Assembly: GCA_963621995.1 (NCBI GenBank)
Contig: CAVFFZ010000023.1
Span: forward strand, 1-20,025
Direction: 5' to 3'
Source of the DNA: UMGS1663 sp963621995
GTDB taxonomy: Bacteria > Bacillota > Clostridia > TANB77 > CAG-508
Length of the DNA stretch: 20,025 nucleotides
In this document: positions 1-7,732 of the stretch, in pieces
Layout: each line of letters begins with the position of its first letter
How positions within the stretch are numbered: the stretch's first letter is position 1
Translations under genes and position numbers: made by a program
Notes under the pieces: generated by a model
Told to the model about the DNA's origin: nothing
Database searches by the model: none
The model's input: only the letters and a program-made list of their open reading frames with translations

Positions 1-117
1 CTTATAATGGACTTGAAAGTTATTATTGAAAGCAATTACAAAACAAATAGAAGAAGAAAAATTGAGAAAGGAATTATTGAATTTTTAGCAGGTAATCAAG
101 GAGAGGAGGAAAAATAA
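1..117 (+). CDS. 3' end of an unidentified upstream gene (partial)
   Basis: The first frame is open from base 1 to a TAA at 115-117, giving the last 38 codons of a protein whose start lies outside the window. The visible tail is hydrophilic, with an Arg/Lys cluster (KTNRRRKIEK) and an acidic end (GEEEK). No domain can be recognised from so little. The stop shares its last A with the ATG of the next gene (TAATG), and the GGAGAGGAGGAA that serves as the next gene's ribosome site lies inside this tail. This makes translational coupling likely and supports the frame being real. The gene is probably part of the same operon. Confidence 0.6.
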   Translation, partial: LIMDLKVIIESNYKTNRRRKIEKGIIEFLAGNQGEEEK

Positions 118-3100
118 TGCCTTCAAAATTAGAAAATATAACAAATTTATATAAAGAAACATTATCAGATATAAGTGGGAGTTCAGAAAATTGGACTTCT
201 TTTTTAATAACCGCTTCTAATAATTATAAATATAACTTTGCTGAGCAAATATTAATTTTTTCACAAAGACCTGAAGCAACAGCCTGTGCTGATATTGATA
301 CTTGGAATAAACAAGTAAAAAGATGGGTTAACAAAGGTGCAAAAGGAATAGCATTGTTAAGCGAAGTTAATGGTAGATGTGTCTTAAGACATGTTTTTGA
401 TGTTTCAGATACACATAATTATTATGGAACTAAATTAAATTTGTGGAAAATAGAAAATAAATATGAAAATGAAATTATAGAATCATTAGAGGCTAGATTT
501 GGAACATTAGAAAATAAAACAAATTTAGCACAAGCAATTATTTCATCATCATATAATTCTGTTGAAGATAATTTACAAGACTATCTAAGTGATTTAATTA
601 ATTCAAAAAATGATAGTTTATTAGAAGAATTTGATGATTTTGGAATTGAAGTAAAATTTAGGAGATTATTATCAAATTCAGTTACATTTATGACTTTAAC
701 TAGATGTGGTATAAATCCATTTGATTATTTTGAAATGGACGATTTTATTGATATATATGATTTTAATACTATTGATACTATCTCAAGATTAGGCGTTGCA
801 ACAAGTGATATTGCAGAAACAAATTTAAGAGAAATTCATAATACAATAAATAAATTAAAAATTAATGAAAAAAATCAAATTTACACATTTGTAAAAAATC
901 AAAATGTAAAAGATAATATAGAAAAAGAAAGTGAGAGGAGTGTAGATTATGCAAATAACATACAGGAAAGTAGGGGATTACCAAATACCGAATCTAATGA
1001 TAGAGAAAGCAAACGAGAATCAATTTCAAGGCAAGTATTATCAAATGAGGTTAAATTATCTGAAGGAAAACAAAAAAGGACTATACATGGCATTAATAAT
1101 GAAAAACAAATTAACAGAACATTTACAAGAAACACAAGAAACAGCGACAAAGAGAATAGAACAAATAATAAAACAATTAATGATTCAAGAGAATATAACA
1201 GAAGAGATGAAACAACAAGACCAAATGAAGTGGATTCAAATAATGAACAATTTGAAGAATTCAGCAGAGGAAATAGTAGTACAGGAACTAATTTACAATT
1301 AGATCTTCCATCTGAAATCGAACAAAAGCAAAGAATAGCAGAAATGTCAGAAAATGATGTTACTGCTATTTTTGATTTTACACAAGAAATGATAGATAGA
1401 ACTTTACAAAGTGGTAGTGGTTTTGCAAGAGGCAAATTTAGAATATATAAGCAAATGACATCAAGCTTATCTTCAAAAGAAAACATTGATTTTCTAAAAC
1501 ATGAATATGGAATTGGTGGTGCTAGTTCTGCATATATTGGTGCAGATTTTGGACAAGAACATAATGCTAAAGGAATTAAATTATATAAAGGATTTAATAA
1601 TGATAGACCAGAAAAATTATTATCTTGGCGTTATGTCGAAAAAAGAATAAAAGATTTAATATTAAGTGATAGATATTTAAACGATAAGGAGTTTGAGGAA
1701 TATTTGTTATGGCTTGATAATGATACTAAAGAAAAAATAGAAAATAAAAAAGAAATACCAGTAGAGAAAGTATTAGATTATCATTTAGGAGATACAGTCT
1801 ATATAGGTGCAGATCAATATGAAATAACTAATATAGGTTTATTTGATATAGAGCTTTATGATGTAAGATATCCACTCTTCGGAAGAGCTATGCCAAAGGA
1901 TGAGTTTGAAACAAAAGTAAAAGAAAATCCTTGTAATTCTCATCTTTTTAAAATTCAAGAAGTTTCTCAAAATAATGGGCTAGAAAACTCACTGAATGAA
2001 AAACTTTTAAAATTAGAAAATGAAAAAGAAACATATAAAGCAAATTCGGAAAATCCGAATATTGAAAGAATTAATTACAAAATTACAGATGATAATTTAG
2101 GTGTTGGGACTCCAAAAGAAAGATTTAATAACAATATTGAAGCAATAAAAGTATTAAAGAAATGCGAAAATGAAAATAGACTTGCTACTAAAGAAGAACA
2201 AAATATATTGTCGAAATATGTCGGTTGGGGTGGCCTTTCAAATGCTTTCAATATTGAAGATAGCAATTGGACAAACGAATATAATACTTTAAAGGATTTG
2301 CTTACTGAAGAAGAATACGAGAATGCACGAGCATCAACTTTAACAGCCTTTTACACACCTCCAATTGTAATTAAGGCAATGTATAAAGTATTAGAAAATA
2401 TTGGAGTAAAAAATGCTAATATATTAGAGCCTAGTTGTGGAATCGGAAATTTTATTGGGAGTGTACCAAGTACAATAAATAATAAAATATATGGTATTGA
2501 ATTAGATTCAATATCAGGAAGAATTGCAAGACAATTATATCAAAAAGAAAATATAACAATTAATGGCTTTGAAAAAGTTGATTTGCCAGATAGTTTCTTT
2601 GATATCGCAATTGGAAATGTACCATTTGGGAATTTTAAAGTAAATGATAAGAGATATGATAAAAACAATTTTTTAATACATGATTATTTTTTCGGAAAAA
2701 CACTAGATAAAGTTAGACCTGGTGGAGTTGTTGCATTTATTACATCAAAAGGAACATTAGATAAAGAAAATCTTAATGTTAGAAAATATATTGCTCAGAG
2801 AGCTGATTTATTAGGTGCAATTAGACTTCCAAATAATACATTTGTGAAAAATGCAGGAACAGAAGTTACATCTGATATTATATTCTTACAAAAAAGAGAA
2901 AATATGACAGACATTATGCCAGACTGGGTTTATCTGGATACAAATGAAAATGGAATAAAAATAAATAAATATTTTGTAGATAATCCAGAAATGATTTTAG
3001 GAACAATAGAAAACAAAACAACTCAATTTGGATTAGATACAACCTGTGTACCAAATAATATACCTCTTCAAGAACAATTAAGTTCTGCAATTGAAAATAT

Positions 3101-4931
3101 ACATGGAGAAATAATAGATTATGAAATTGAAGATATTGAAAATGATGAGCAAAAATTTATAATAGCAGATCCAAATGTAAAAAATTATTCTTATACTATA
3201 ATAGATGATAATATTTATTATAGAGAAAATAGCAAAATGTATTTGCAAGAATTACCTTTAACATCAGGTAATCGAATCAAAGGAATGATAGAGCTTCGAG
3301 ATTGTGCAAGAAATCTTATAAATATGCAACTTGAGGATTTTTCAAATGAAGATATTATAAATGAACAGAATAAATTAAATAAATTATATGATAATTTTGT
3401 AAATAAATATGGGCTAATTAATAGTAGAGGAAATAAATTAGCTTTTTCAGACGATAGTAGTTATTTCCTTTTATGTTCTTTAGAAATATTAGATGGAGAT
3501 GGAAAATTTGTTAGAAAAGCCGATATGTTTACAAAAAGGACAATAAAACCAAATAAAGAAATTAAAGAAGTTGCAACAAGTAATGAAGCTCTTATAGTTT
3601 CAATTTCTGAAAAAGCAAAAGTAGATTTGGATTATATGTCCGAACTTACTGGAAAAGAAAAAGAAACAATTATTAAAGAATTAGAAGGAATAATTTTTGA
3701 AGATCCGTTGCATAGAGGAACATATTACAATTCTGATGAATATCTATCTGGCAATGTTAGAGAAAAATTAAAAATAGCTGAAACATTTTCTCTAGCACAT
3801 CCAGAATTTAATATTAATGTTAATAGCTTAAAAAAAGTTATACCTAAAGATATTGGAGCAAACGAAATAAGTGTTAAACTTGGGGCAACATGGATACCAG
3901 AAGAAACTATAAGAGAATTTATTTTTGATTTATTAGAAACGCCATATTATATTTCTAAATACATACATGTTAATTATTCAAAATATAATTCTGAATGGTA
4001 TATAGACAATAAAAATAGAGATAGTAGTAATATTAAGGCATTTAAAACTTACGGCACGAGTAGAATAAATGCTTATAAAATAATTGAAACAACCTTAAAT
4101 TTAAAGGATGTAAAAATATTTGATACAATTATAGATGAAGAAGGAAGAAAAACAAGAGTTTTAAATAAAAAGGAAACAGCAATAGCACAATCTAAACAAG
4201 AACAAATAAAACAAGCATTTGAGGATTGGATATGGAAAAGTCCAGAACGTAGAGAAAGTATAGTTAAATTATATAATGAGAAGTTTAATAGTATTAGAAC
4301 AAGAGAGTATGATGGAAGTAATTTGAATTTTATTGGTATGAATCCAGAAATCAAATTAAGAAAACATCAATTAAATGCTGTTGCACATGTGTTATATGGA
4401 AGGAATACATTACTAGCTCATGAAGTAGGAGCTGGAAAAACTTATGAAATGGTTGCCTCTGCAATGGAAAGTAAACGATTAGGATTATGTAATAAATCAA
4501 TGTTTGTTGTACCAAATCATATTATAGAACAATTTGCCTCAGAATTTTTGCAACTTTATCCTTCAGCAAATATTTTGGTTGCTACTAAAAAAGATTTTCA
4601 AACTGCTAATCGTAAAAAGTTTTGTAGTAGAATAGCAACAGGTGATTTTGATGCAGTTATCATTGGACATTCGCAATTTGAGAAAATACCAATGTCAATT
4701 GAAAGACAAGAAAAGATGCTTAAAGAAGAAATTAAAAATATACTTATGGGAATTGATGATATAAAAAGAAACAATGGTGAAAAATTCACTATAAAACAAC
4801 TTGAAAAAACAAGAAAAAATTTAGAAAATAAATTAAAAAGCCTTAATAATCAAGAGAGAAAAGATGATGTAATAACCTTTGAACAATTAGGAATCGATAA
4901 ACTTTTTGTTGATGAAGCACATCGGATTTAA
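117..4931 (+). CDS. Giant ArdC-like / N6-methylase / SF2 helicase protein, N-terminal part, ends at a frameshift
   Basis: This is the 1604-residue front part of the giant methylase-helicase typical of Firmicute ICEs. Residues 1-105 resemble the ArdC-type antirestriction/ssDNA-binding N-terminus (NFAEQILIFSQRPEATA). About 270-400 is a hydrophilic N/R/E/S-rich linker whose DNA also encodes tnpV in another frame. About 410-530 is a conserved block of this family (EYGIGGASSAY). The Rossmann methylase has motif I at 769-776 (ILEPSCGIG) and a motif IV variant, GNVPFGN, at 833-839 in place of NPPY. The helicase Walker A is HEVGAGKT at 1435-1442. The frame reaches the DEAH box at 1599-1602 and stops two codons later. 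The missing second helicase lobe follows at once in the +1 frame, so the natural product is probably about 2,240 residues. The expected role is DNA processing or protection during transfer; whether the methylase is active cannot be told. The ATG at 117 follows GGAGAGGAGG at a normal distance. Confidence 0.9.
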   Translation: MPSKLENITNLYKETLSDISGSSENWTSFLITASNNYKYNFAEQILIFSQRPEATACADIDTWNKQVKRWVNKGAKGIALLSEVNGRCVLRHVFDVSDTHNYYGTKLNLWKIENKYENEIIESLEARFGTLENKTNLAQAIISSSYNSVEDNLQDYLSDLINSKNDSLLEEFDDFGIEVKFRRLLSNSVTFMTLTRCGINPFDYFEMDDFIDIYDFNTIDTISRLGVATSDIAETNLREIHNTINKLKINEKNQIYTFVKNQNVKDNIEKESERSVDYANNIQESRGLPNTESNDRESKRESISRQVLSNEVKLSEGKQKRTIHGINNEKQINRTFTRNTRNSDKENRTNNKTINDSREYNRRDETTRPNEVDSNNEQFEEFSRGNSSTGTNLQLDLPSEIEQKQRIAEMSENDVTAIFDFTQEMIDRTLQSGSGFARGKFRIYKQMTSSLSSKENIDFLKHEYGIGGASSAYIGADFGQEHNAKGIKLYKGFNNDRPEKLLSWRYVEKRIKDLILSDRYLNDKEFEEYLLWLDNDTKEKIENKKEIPVEKVLDYHLGDTVYIGADQYEITNIGLFDIELYDVRYPLFGRAMPKDEFETKVKENPCNSHLFKIQEVSQNNGLENSLNEKLLKLENEKETYKANSENPNIERINYKITDDNLGVGTPKERFNNNIEAIKVLKKCENENRLATKEEQNILSKYVGWGGLSNAFNIEDSNWTNEYNTLKDLLTEEEYENARASTLTAFYTPPIVIKAMYKVLENIGVKNANILEPSCGIGNFIGSVPSTINNKIYGIELDSISGRIARQLYQKENITINGFEKVDLPDSFFDIAIGNVPFGNFKVNDKRYDKNNFLIHDYFFGKTLDKVRPGGVVAFITSKGTLDKENLNVRKYIAQRADLLGAIRLPNNTFVKNAGTEVTSDIIFLQKRENMTDIMPDWVYLDTNENGIKINKYFVDNPEMILGTIENKTTQFGLDTTCVPNNIPLQEQLSSAIENIHGEIIDYEIEDIENDEQKFIIADPNVKNYSYTIIDDNIYYRENSKMYLQELPLTSGNRIKGMIELRDCARNLINMQLEDFSNEDIINEQNKLNKLYDNFVNKYGLINSRGNKLAFSDDSSYFLLCSLEILDGDGKFVRKADMFTKRTIKPNKEIKEVATSNEALIVSISEKAKVDLDYMSELTGKEKETIIKELEGIIFEDPLHRGTYYNSDEYLSGNVREKLKIAETFSLAHPEFNINVNSLKKVIPKDIGANEISVKLGATWIPEETIREFIFDLLETPYYISKYIHVNYSKYNSEWYIDNKNRDSSNIKAFKTYGTSRINAYKIIETTLNLKDVKIFDTIIDEEGRKTRVLNKKETAIAQSKQEQIKQAFEDWIWKSPERRESIVKLYNEKFNSIRTREYDGSNLNFIGMNPEIKLRKHQLNAVAHVLYGRNTLLAHEVGAGKTYEMVASAMESKRLGLCNKSMFVVPNHIIEQFASEFLQLYPSANILVATKKDFQTANRKKFCSRIATGDFDAVIIGHSQFEKIPMSIERQEKMLKEEIKNILMGIDDIKRNNGEKFTIKQLEKTRKNLENKLKSLNNQERKDDVITFEQLGIDKLFVDEAHRI
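934..940 (+). promoter_or_regulatory. Ribosome binding site of the nested tnpV gene
   Basis: AGAGGAG lies inside the helicase coding sequence, eight bases before the ATG at 949. Its position is right to start the overlapping +1-frame gene and it has no obvious role for the helicase frame. Confidence 0.65.
949..1302 (+). CDS. tnpV: TnpV family protein, nested out of frame inside the helicase gene
   Basis: This 117-residue product matches the TnpV family of transposon/ICE-encoded proteins along its whole length, as recalled from the family. It begins MQITYRKVGDYQIPNL, has the YYQMRLNYLKENK block near 30-42, a LTEHLQETQETA stretch near 54-65, ITEEMKQQDQMKW near 82-94, and ends NSAEEIVVQELIYN. 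It is entirely contained in the +1 frame of the methylase-helicase gene, opposite that protein's low-complexity linker (residues about 278-395). It has its own ribosome site (AGAGGAG, 8-base spacing) and an ATG start. The function of TnpV is not established; it was named from clostridial mobilisable elements of the Tn4451 type, where it is an accessory gene. The family match over full length, rather than the mere openness of the frame, is what makes this a gene. Confidence 0.85.
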   Translation: MQITYRKVGDYQIPNLMIEKANENQFQGKYYQMRLNYLKENKKGLYMALIMKNKLTEHLQETQETATKRIEQIIKQLMIQENITEEMKQQDQMKWIQIMNNLKNSAEEIVVQELIYN

Positions 4932-6849
4932 GAATTTATTTTTGTATACTAAATTGAGAAATGTTGGAGGAATATCACGAACAGAGGCACAAAAGTCATC
5001 TGACCTTTATATGAAATGTAGATACTTAGATGAAATTACAGGTGGAAAAGGAATTGTTTTTGCAACTGGTACACCTGTATCAAATAGTATGGTTGAATTA
5101 TATACAATGCAACGATATTTACAATTTAATGAATTAGAGAAAATGGGATTAGAATTCTTTGATTCGTGGGCAAGTACATTTGGAGAAACAGTAAATGCTA
5201 TTGAACTTTCTCCAGAAGGAACGGGATATAGAAATAAAACAAGATTTGCTAAATTTCATAATTTACCAGAATTAATGAGTCTATTTAAAGAAATAGCAGA
5301 TATCCAAACATCAGATACATTAAATTTGCCTGTTCCAAAAGCCATTTTCAAAAACATAGTTACCAAACCAAGTGAAATGCAAAAGAAAATGGTTGAAGAG
5401 TTAGGTAATAGAGCTGAAAAAATTAGAAATGGAATGATAGATGCAAAAAAAGATAATATGCTAATAATAACCAATGAAGGTCGAAAACTTGCTTTAGATC
5501 AAAGACTGATGAATGAAATGCTTGAAGATGATCCAAACAGTAAAGTAAATACTTGTATAAAAAATATATATGACATTTGGAACAAAACAAAAGAAAATAA
5601 GTCAACTCAATTGGTATTTTGTGATTTATCAACTCCAAAACAAAACGAAGAATTATATGATGAAAATGGAATTTACAAATTTACAGATATATATAATGAT
5701 ATAAGAAAAAAATTAGCTGAAAAAGGTATTCCACGAGAACAAATTGCATTTATACATGAGGCAGATACAGAAGTAAGAAAAAAGGAATTATTTTCTAGAG
5801 TAAGAAATGGAGACGTAAGAATATTAATTGGAAGTACAAGCAAGATGGGAGCTGGCACAAATGTTCAAGATAGATTAGTTGCATTACATCATTTAGATTG
5901 CCCTTGGCGACCTGCAGATTTAACTCAAAGAAATGGAAGAGGAATAAGACAAGGAAATATTAATAATGAAATTGAAGTATATACATATGTAACAGAGGGG
6001 ACATTTGATGCTTATTTATATCAATTAGTAGAAAATAAACAAAAATTCATTTCACAAATTATGACATCTAAAATCCCTGTAAGAGAAGCAGAAGATGTAG
6101 ATGAAAAAGCATTAAGTTATGGGGAAATAAAAGCATTAGCAACAGGTAATCCAGATATATTAGAAAAAACGGAGCTTGATACAACAGTTACTAAATTAAA
6201 ATTATTAAAACAAAATTTTATGGGAGAAATTTATGATTTACAAGATAGAATTGCAAAACATTATCCAAAAGAAATAAAAAGACTTGAAGATAAAATTACA
6301 GCAATTAAAAAAGATGTTGAAAATTTAAAGAAAAATACAAAATTAAATAATGAAAACTTTTCACCTATGATTATAAATGGAATTACTTATACTGAAAAGG
6401 CAAAGGCAGGACAAGCAATATTAGATATATGTGCCAATAAGAAAAATGCCGATTTAGAACATATAGGAAATTATAGAGGATTTAATTTAGAACTTGAATA
6501 TTATAGTGGAAATAAAGAATTTGTTATAATTATTAAAAATGAGTATCAATATTATACTGCTTTAGGAAATGATATTTATGGTAATATACAAAGAATTGAC
6601 AATTGTATAGATAAAATAGTTGAAGAACTGGATTCTACAAAAGCACAATTAGAAAATGAGAAATTACAATTAAAAAATGCTGAAATAGAAGCAAAAAAAG
6701 AATTTCCTCAAGAGCTTGAATTACAAGAAAAACAAAAAAGACTTGATGAATTGAATATAAAACTTAATCTTAATGAAAAAGATAAAGAGTTTTTTGATGA
6801 TGATATAGAAGAATGTAAAAATAAAGAAAAAAATGAAAAAGAAAGATAA
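4906..6849 (+). CDS. Giant methylase-helicase, C-terminal part (helicase lobe 2), +1 frame
   Basis: This is the continuation of the 117-4931 gene after a +1 shift. The family-like sequence begins right after the DEAH box at GFKNLFLYTK (codons from 4924). The few residues before it are out-of-frame readings of the DEAH region, so the TTG at 4906 is only the limit of the open frame; AGGA at 4889 is a poor ribosome site. Visible are the motif III region (FATGTPVSNSMVELYTMQRY), helicase motif V (GSTSKMGAGTNVQ) and motif VI (QRNGRGIRQ, residues 341-349 from 4906), then a long Lys/Glu-rich coiled-coil tail. Without the first lobe this part cannot hydrolyse ATP. If the shift is a sequencing error or is bypassed by frameshifting, it belongs to one protein with the upstream ORF; if a true mutation, both halves are pseudogene fragments. 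Both halves are otherwise uninterrupted, so any lesion is recent. Confidence 0.85.
   Translation: MLMKHIGFKNLFLYTKLRNVGGISRTEAQKSSDLYMKCRYLDEITGGKGIVFATGTPVSNSMVELYTMQRYLQFNELEKMGLEFFDSWASTFGETVNAIELSPEGTGYRNKTRFAKFHNLPELMSLFKEIADIQTSDTLNLPVPKAIFKNIVTKPSEMQKKMVEELGNRAEKIRNGMIDAKKDNMLIITNEGRKLALDQRLMNEMLEDDPNSKVNTCIKNIYDIWNKTKENKSTQLVFCDLSTPKQNEELYDENGIYKFTDIYNDIRKKLAEKGIPREQIAFIHEADTEVRKKELFSRVRNGDVRILIGSTSKMGAGTNVQDRLVALHHLDCPWRPADLTQRNGRGIRQGNINNEIEVYTYVTEGTFDAYLYQLVENKQKFISQIMTSKIPVREAEDVDEKALSYGEIKALATGNPDILEKTELDTTVTKLKLLKQNFMGEIYDLQDRIAKHYPKEIKRLEDKITAIKKDVENLKKNTKLNNENFSPMIINGITYTEKAKAGQAILDICANKKNADLEHIGNYRGFNLELEYYSGNKEFVIIIKNEYQYYTALGNDIYGNIQRIDNCIDKIVEELDSTKAQLENEKLQLKNAEIEAKKEFPQELELQEKQKRLDELNIKLNLNEKDKEFFDDDIEECKNKEKNEKER
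4920..4931 (+). other. Frameshift point in the DEAH box of the helicase
   Basis: Reading frame 0 gives DEAH, then CGG ATT TAA. Dropping one base, most simply the C at 4923, gives DEAH followed by GGA TTT AAG AAT, i.e. DEAHGFKNL. That has the same spacing as DEAH-x-(F/Y)-KNL in relatives I recall, with no residue lost or gained. The CGG codon is unusual in a gene where arginine is almost always AGA. Confidence 0.75.
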
Positions 6850-6907
6850 TTTGCACATTTGTAAAACTTGTGATAAAAATATAACATGTAACCAGAGGAG
6901 GTTATAA
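6833..6907 (+). CDS. Candidate 24-residue cysteine-rich microprotein
   Basis: An ATG at 6833 inside the end of the helicase gene opens a 24-codon frame running to TAA at 6905, just before the next gene. The product has one His and three Cys in a tight pattern (HICKTCDKNITC), which could hold a metal. It would bridge the helicase and the next gene by overlap and short spacing. No convincing ribosome site precedes it (only AAAGA-like sequence), so it would depend on coupling to helicase translation. It is not a family I recognise, and chance openness over 24 codons is quite possible. Confidence 0.25.
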   Translation: MKKKDNLHICKTCDKNITCNQRRL

Positions 6908-6913
6908 AAAATT

Positions 6914-7231
6914 ATGAAAGATTTAGAAAAGTTTTTAGATTATTCAGTTTTAGATGAACTATTTAAGATTAGGCAAGAAAAATTTGCTTATAATGTTATT
7001 AGAAAATCAGAGGAATACAAAAAATTTCAAAATGAAACAGAAGATAAATTAATGTCAATTCTAAATTATATATCAGGCGAACATTATAAGAAAGTTGAAG
7101 AAGAAATAAATGATATTCTGTATTATAACTTTTTAGGTTTATCTGAATTTTGGAATAAGAATTATTACAAATTAGGATTTTTTGACGGATTAAATGCAAA
7201 AAAAGAATTGGAGGAATTAAATAATGGATGA
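6914..7231 (+). CDS. Small helical hypothetical protein
   Basis: I do not recognise this 105-residue protein with certainty. It is charged, without membrane segments or a signal peptide, and probably all-helical; it ends YYKLGFFDGLNAKKELEEL. A GAGGAGG at 6895-6901 sits about 12 bases before the ATG, a little far, but no other start fits better. Its stop overlaps the next start by eight bases (ATGGATGA), so the two are translationally coupled. The next protein has the same general plan (a short helical front, a polar middle, then a Tyr-x-Leu-Gly motif near the end: YKLGFFDG here, YKLGAKES there), suggesting distant paralogy or a working pair. Its place directly behind the helicase suggests an element-specific accessory role, not further defined. 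Confidence 0.7.
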   Translation: MKDLEKFLDYSVLDELFKIRQEKFAYNVIRKSEEYKKFQNETEDKLMSILNYISGEHYKKVEEEINDILYYNFLGLSEFWNKNYYKLGFFDGLNAKKELEELNNG

Positions 7232-7553
7232 GTATATTAAAGGTTTTATGGATGAAAATGATATATCATTTAACGAATTTTTTGAAAATCATAAACTAAA
7301 AATTTTAAGTAAAAATAAAGAATACAATGATTTAAAAAGCAAGAAGAGAAAAATTTATGATAAGTATCCTGAAATAATGCATTTAATCGAAGATAGTACA
7401 CCAATGACTTTTGATGTAGAAAAAGTACAAGCTTTTGATGAATTACAAACTATATGTAGCGTGATGGATAAAATTGAAGTAAAAGAAGCTTATAAATTAG
7501 GTGCAAAAGAGAGTTATATTTATATGCAGTATATGGATATGCTTAAAATTTAA
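7224..7553 (+). CDS. Small helical hypothetical protein, coupled to the preceding gene
   Basis: This is a 109-residue soluble, mainly helical protein. Its front (FMDENDISFNEFFENHKLKI) and its tail (EAYKLGAKESYIYMQY) recall small DUF proteins common next to Firmicute mobile genes; DUF6664 is one possibility from memory, unverified. The ATG at 7224 overlaps the previous stop, and GGAGGAATT at 7210-7218 supplies the ribosome site. The similarity of plan to the preceding protein is noted there. After its stop comes about 180 bases without a gene, so it probably ends the helicase transcription unit, although no strong terminator is visible there. Confidence 0.7.
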   Translation: MDEYIKGFMDENDISFNEFFENHKLKILSKNKEYNDLKSKKRKIYDKYPEIMHLIEDSTPMTFDVEKVQAFDELQTICSVMDKIEVKEAYKLGAKESYIYMQYMDMLKI

Positions 7554-7562
7554 TTTTTAAAT

Positions 7563-7593
7563 TTATCACTTTTTAGAAATAATATGTTATAAT
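7563..7593 (+). promoter_or_regulatory. Weak candidate promoter in the gap before the toxin-antitoxin pair
   Basis: An extended -10 (TGT then TATAAT, 7588-7593) is preceded only by a poor -35 (TTATCA at 7563-7568, 19-base spacing). In such AT-rich DNA a -10 match alone is weak evidence. No gene lies between it and the operator region at 7671; the rest of the 7554-7732 gap holds nothing I can identify apart from the promoter and repeats at 7671-7702. Confidence 0.25.
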
Positions 7594-7670
7594 GTTTGTA
7601 AATAGTAGACCAATTGAAAAATGGCAGATAATAAAAAATAGTAATTTTTGGTTTAGAAATGATATTAAAA

Positions 7671-7698
7671 ATATTGACTATATATCAATATTTTGATA
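7671..7698 (+). promoter_or_regulatory. Overlapping inverted repeats, likely antitoxin operator
   Basis: Two interlocking palindromes cover the promoter: ATATTGA (7671-7677) with TCAATAT (7685-7691), and TATCAA (7683-7688) with TTGATA (7693-7698). Their position between the -35 and -10 boxes is what is expected for autorepression of a type II toxin-antitoxin operon by the antitoxin or antitoxin-toxin complex. Binding is inferred. Confidence 0.5.
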
Positions 7699-7702
7699 AA
7701 AT
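7674..7702 (+). promoter_or_regulatory. Promoter of the toxin-antitoxin operon
   Basis: TTGACT (7674-7679), a 17-base spacer and TAAAAT (7697-7702) make a good sigma-A-type promoter, each box one base off consensus. It would start transcripts near 7709, downstream of the upstream in-frame ATG at 7703, which supports taking the ATG at 7733 as the antitoxin start. Confidence 0.65.
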
Positions 7703-7732
7703 ATGTATATAATATTAATGGAGGTGTTTATT

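Noticed and set aside
947..1486. A 179-residue open frame on the - strand opposite the helicase linker
   Set aside because: It is a shadow: its Leu/Ser/Phe-rich composition is what antisense reading of Asn/Glu/Arg/Lys codons produces, and it has no ribosome site or recognisable domain. The same holds for the other - strand frames in the window.
4906..4923. TTG at 4906 as a true independent start of the helicase C-terminal part
   Set aside because: The residues it adds before GFKNL are only the out-of-frame reading of the DEAH region, the ribosome site is poor, and a lobe-2-only helicase would lack the ATP site.
4906..4931. Programmed +1 frameshifting as the main explanation of the split helicase
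   Set aside because: There is no classic slippery sequence, and the P-site codon CAU would re-pair badly with AUC. A mutation or assembly error is simpler. Kept only as a possibility in the findings.
884..6866. The 13-base match CACATTTGTAAAA at 884-896 and 6854-6866 as element-end repeats
   Set aside because: Short, AT-rich, one copy lies within coding sequence, and nothing else marks these places as ends.
7703..7732. ATG at 7703 as the antitoxin start
   Set aside because: It lies immediately after the promoter's -10 box, upstream of the expected transcript start, and lacks a ribosome site; ATG 7733 has GGAGGTG.
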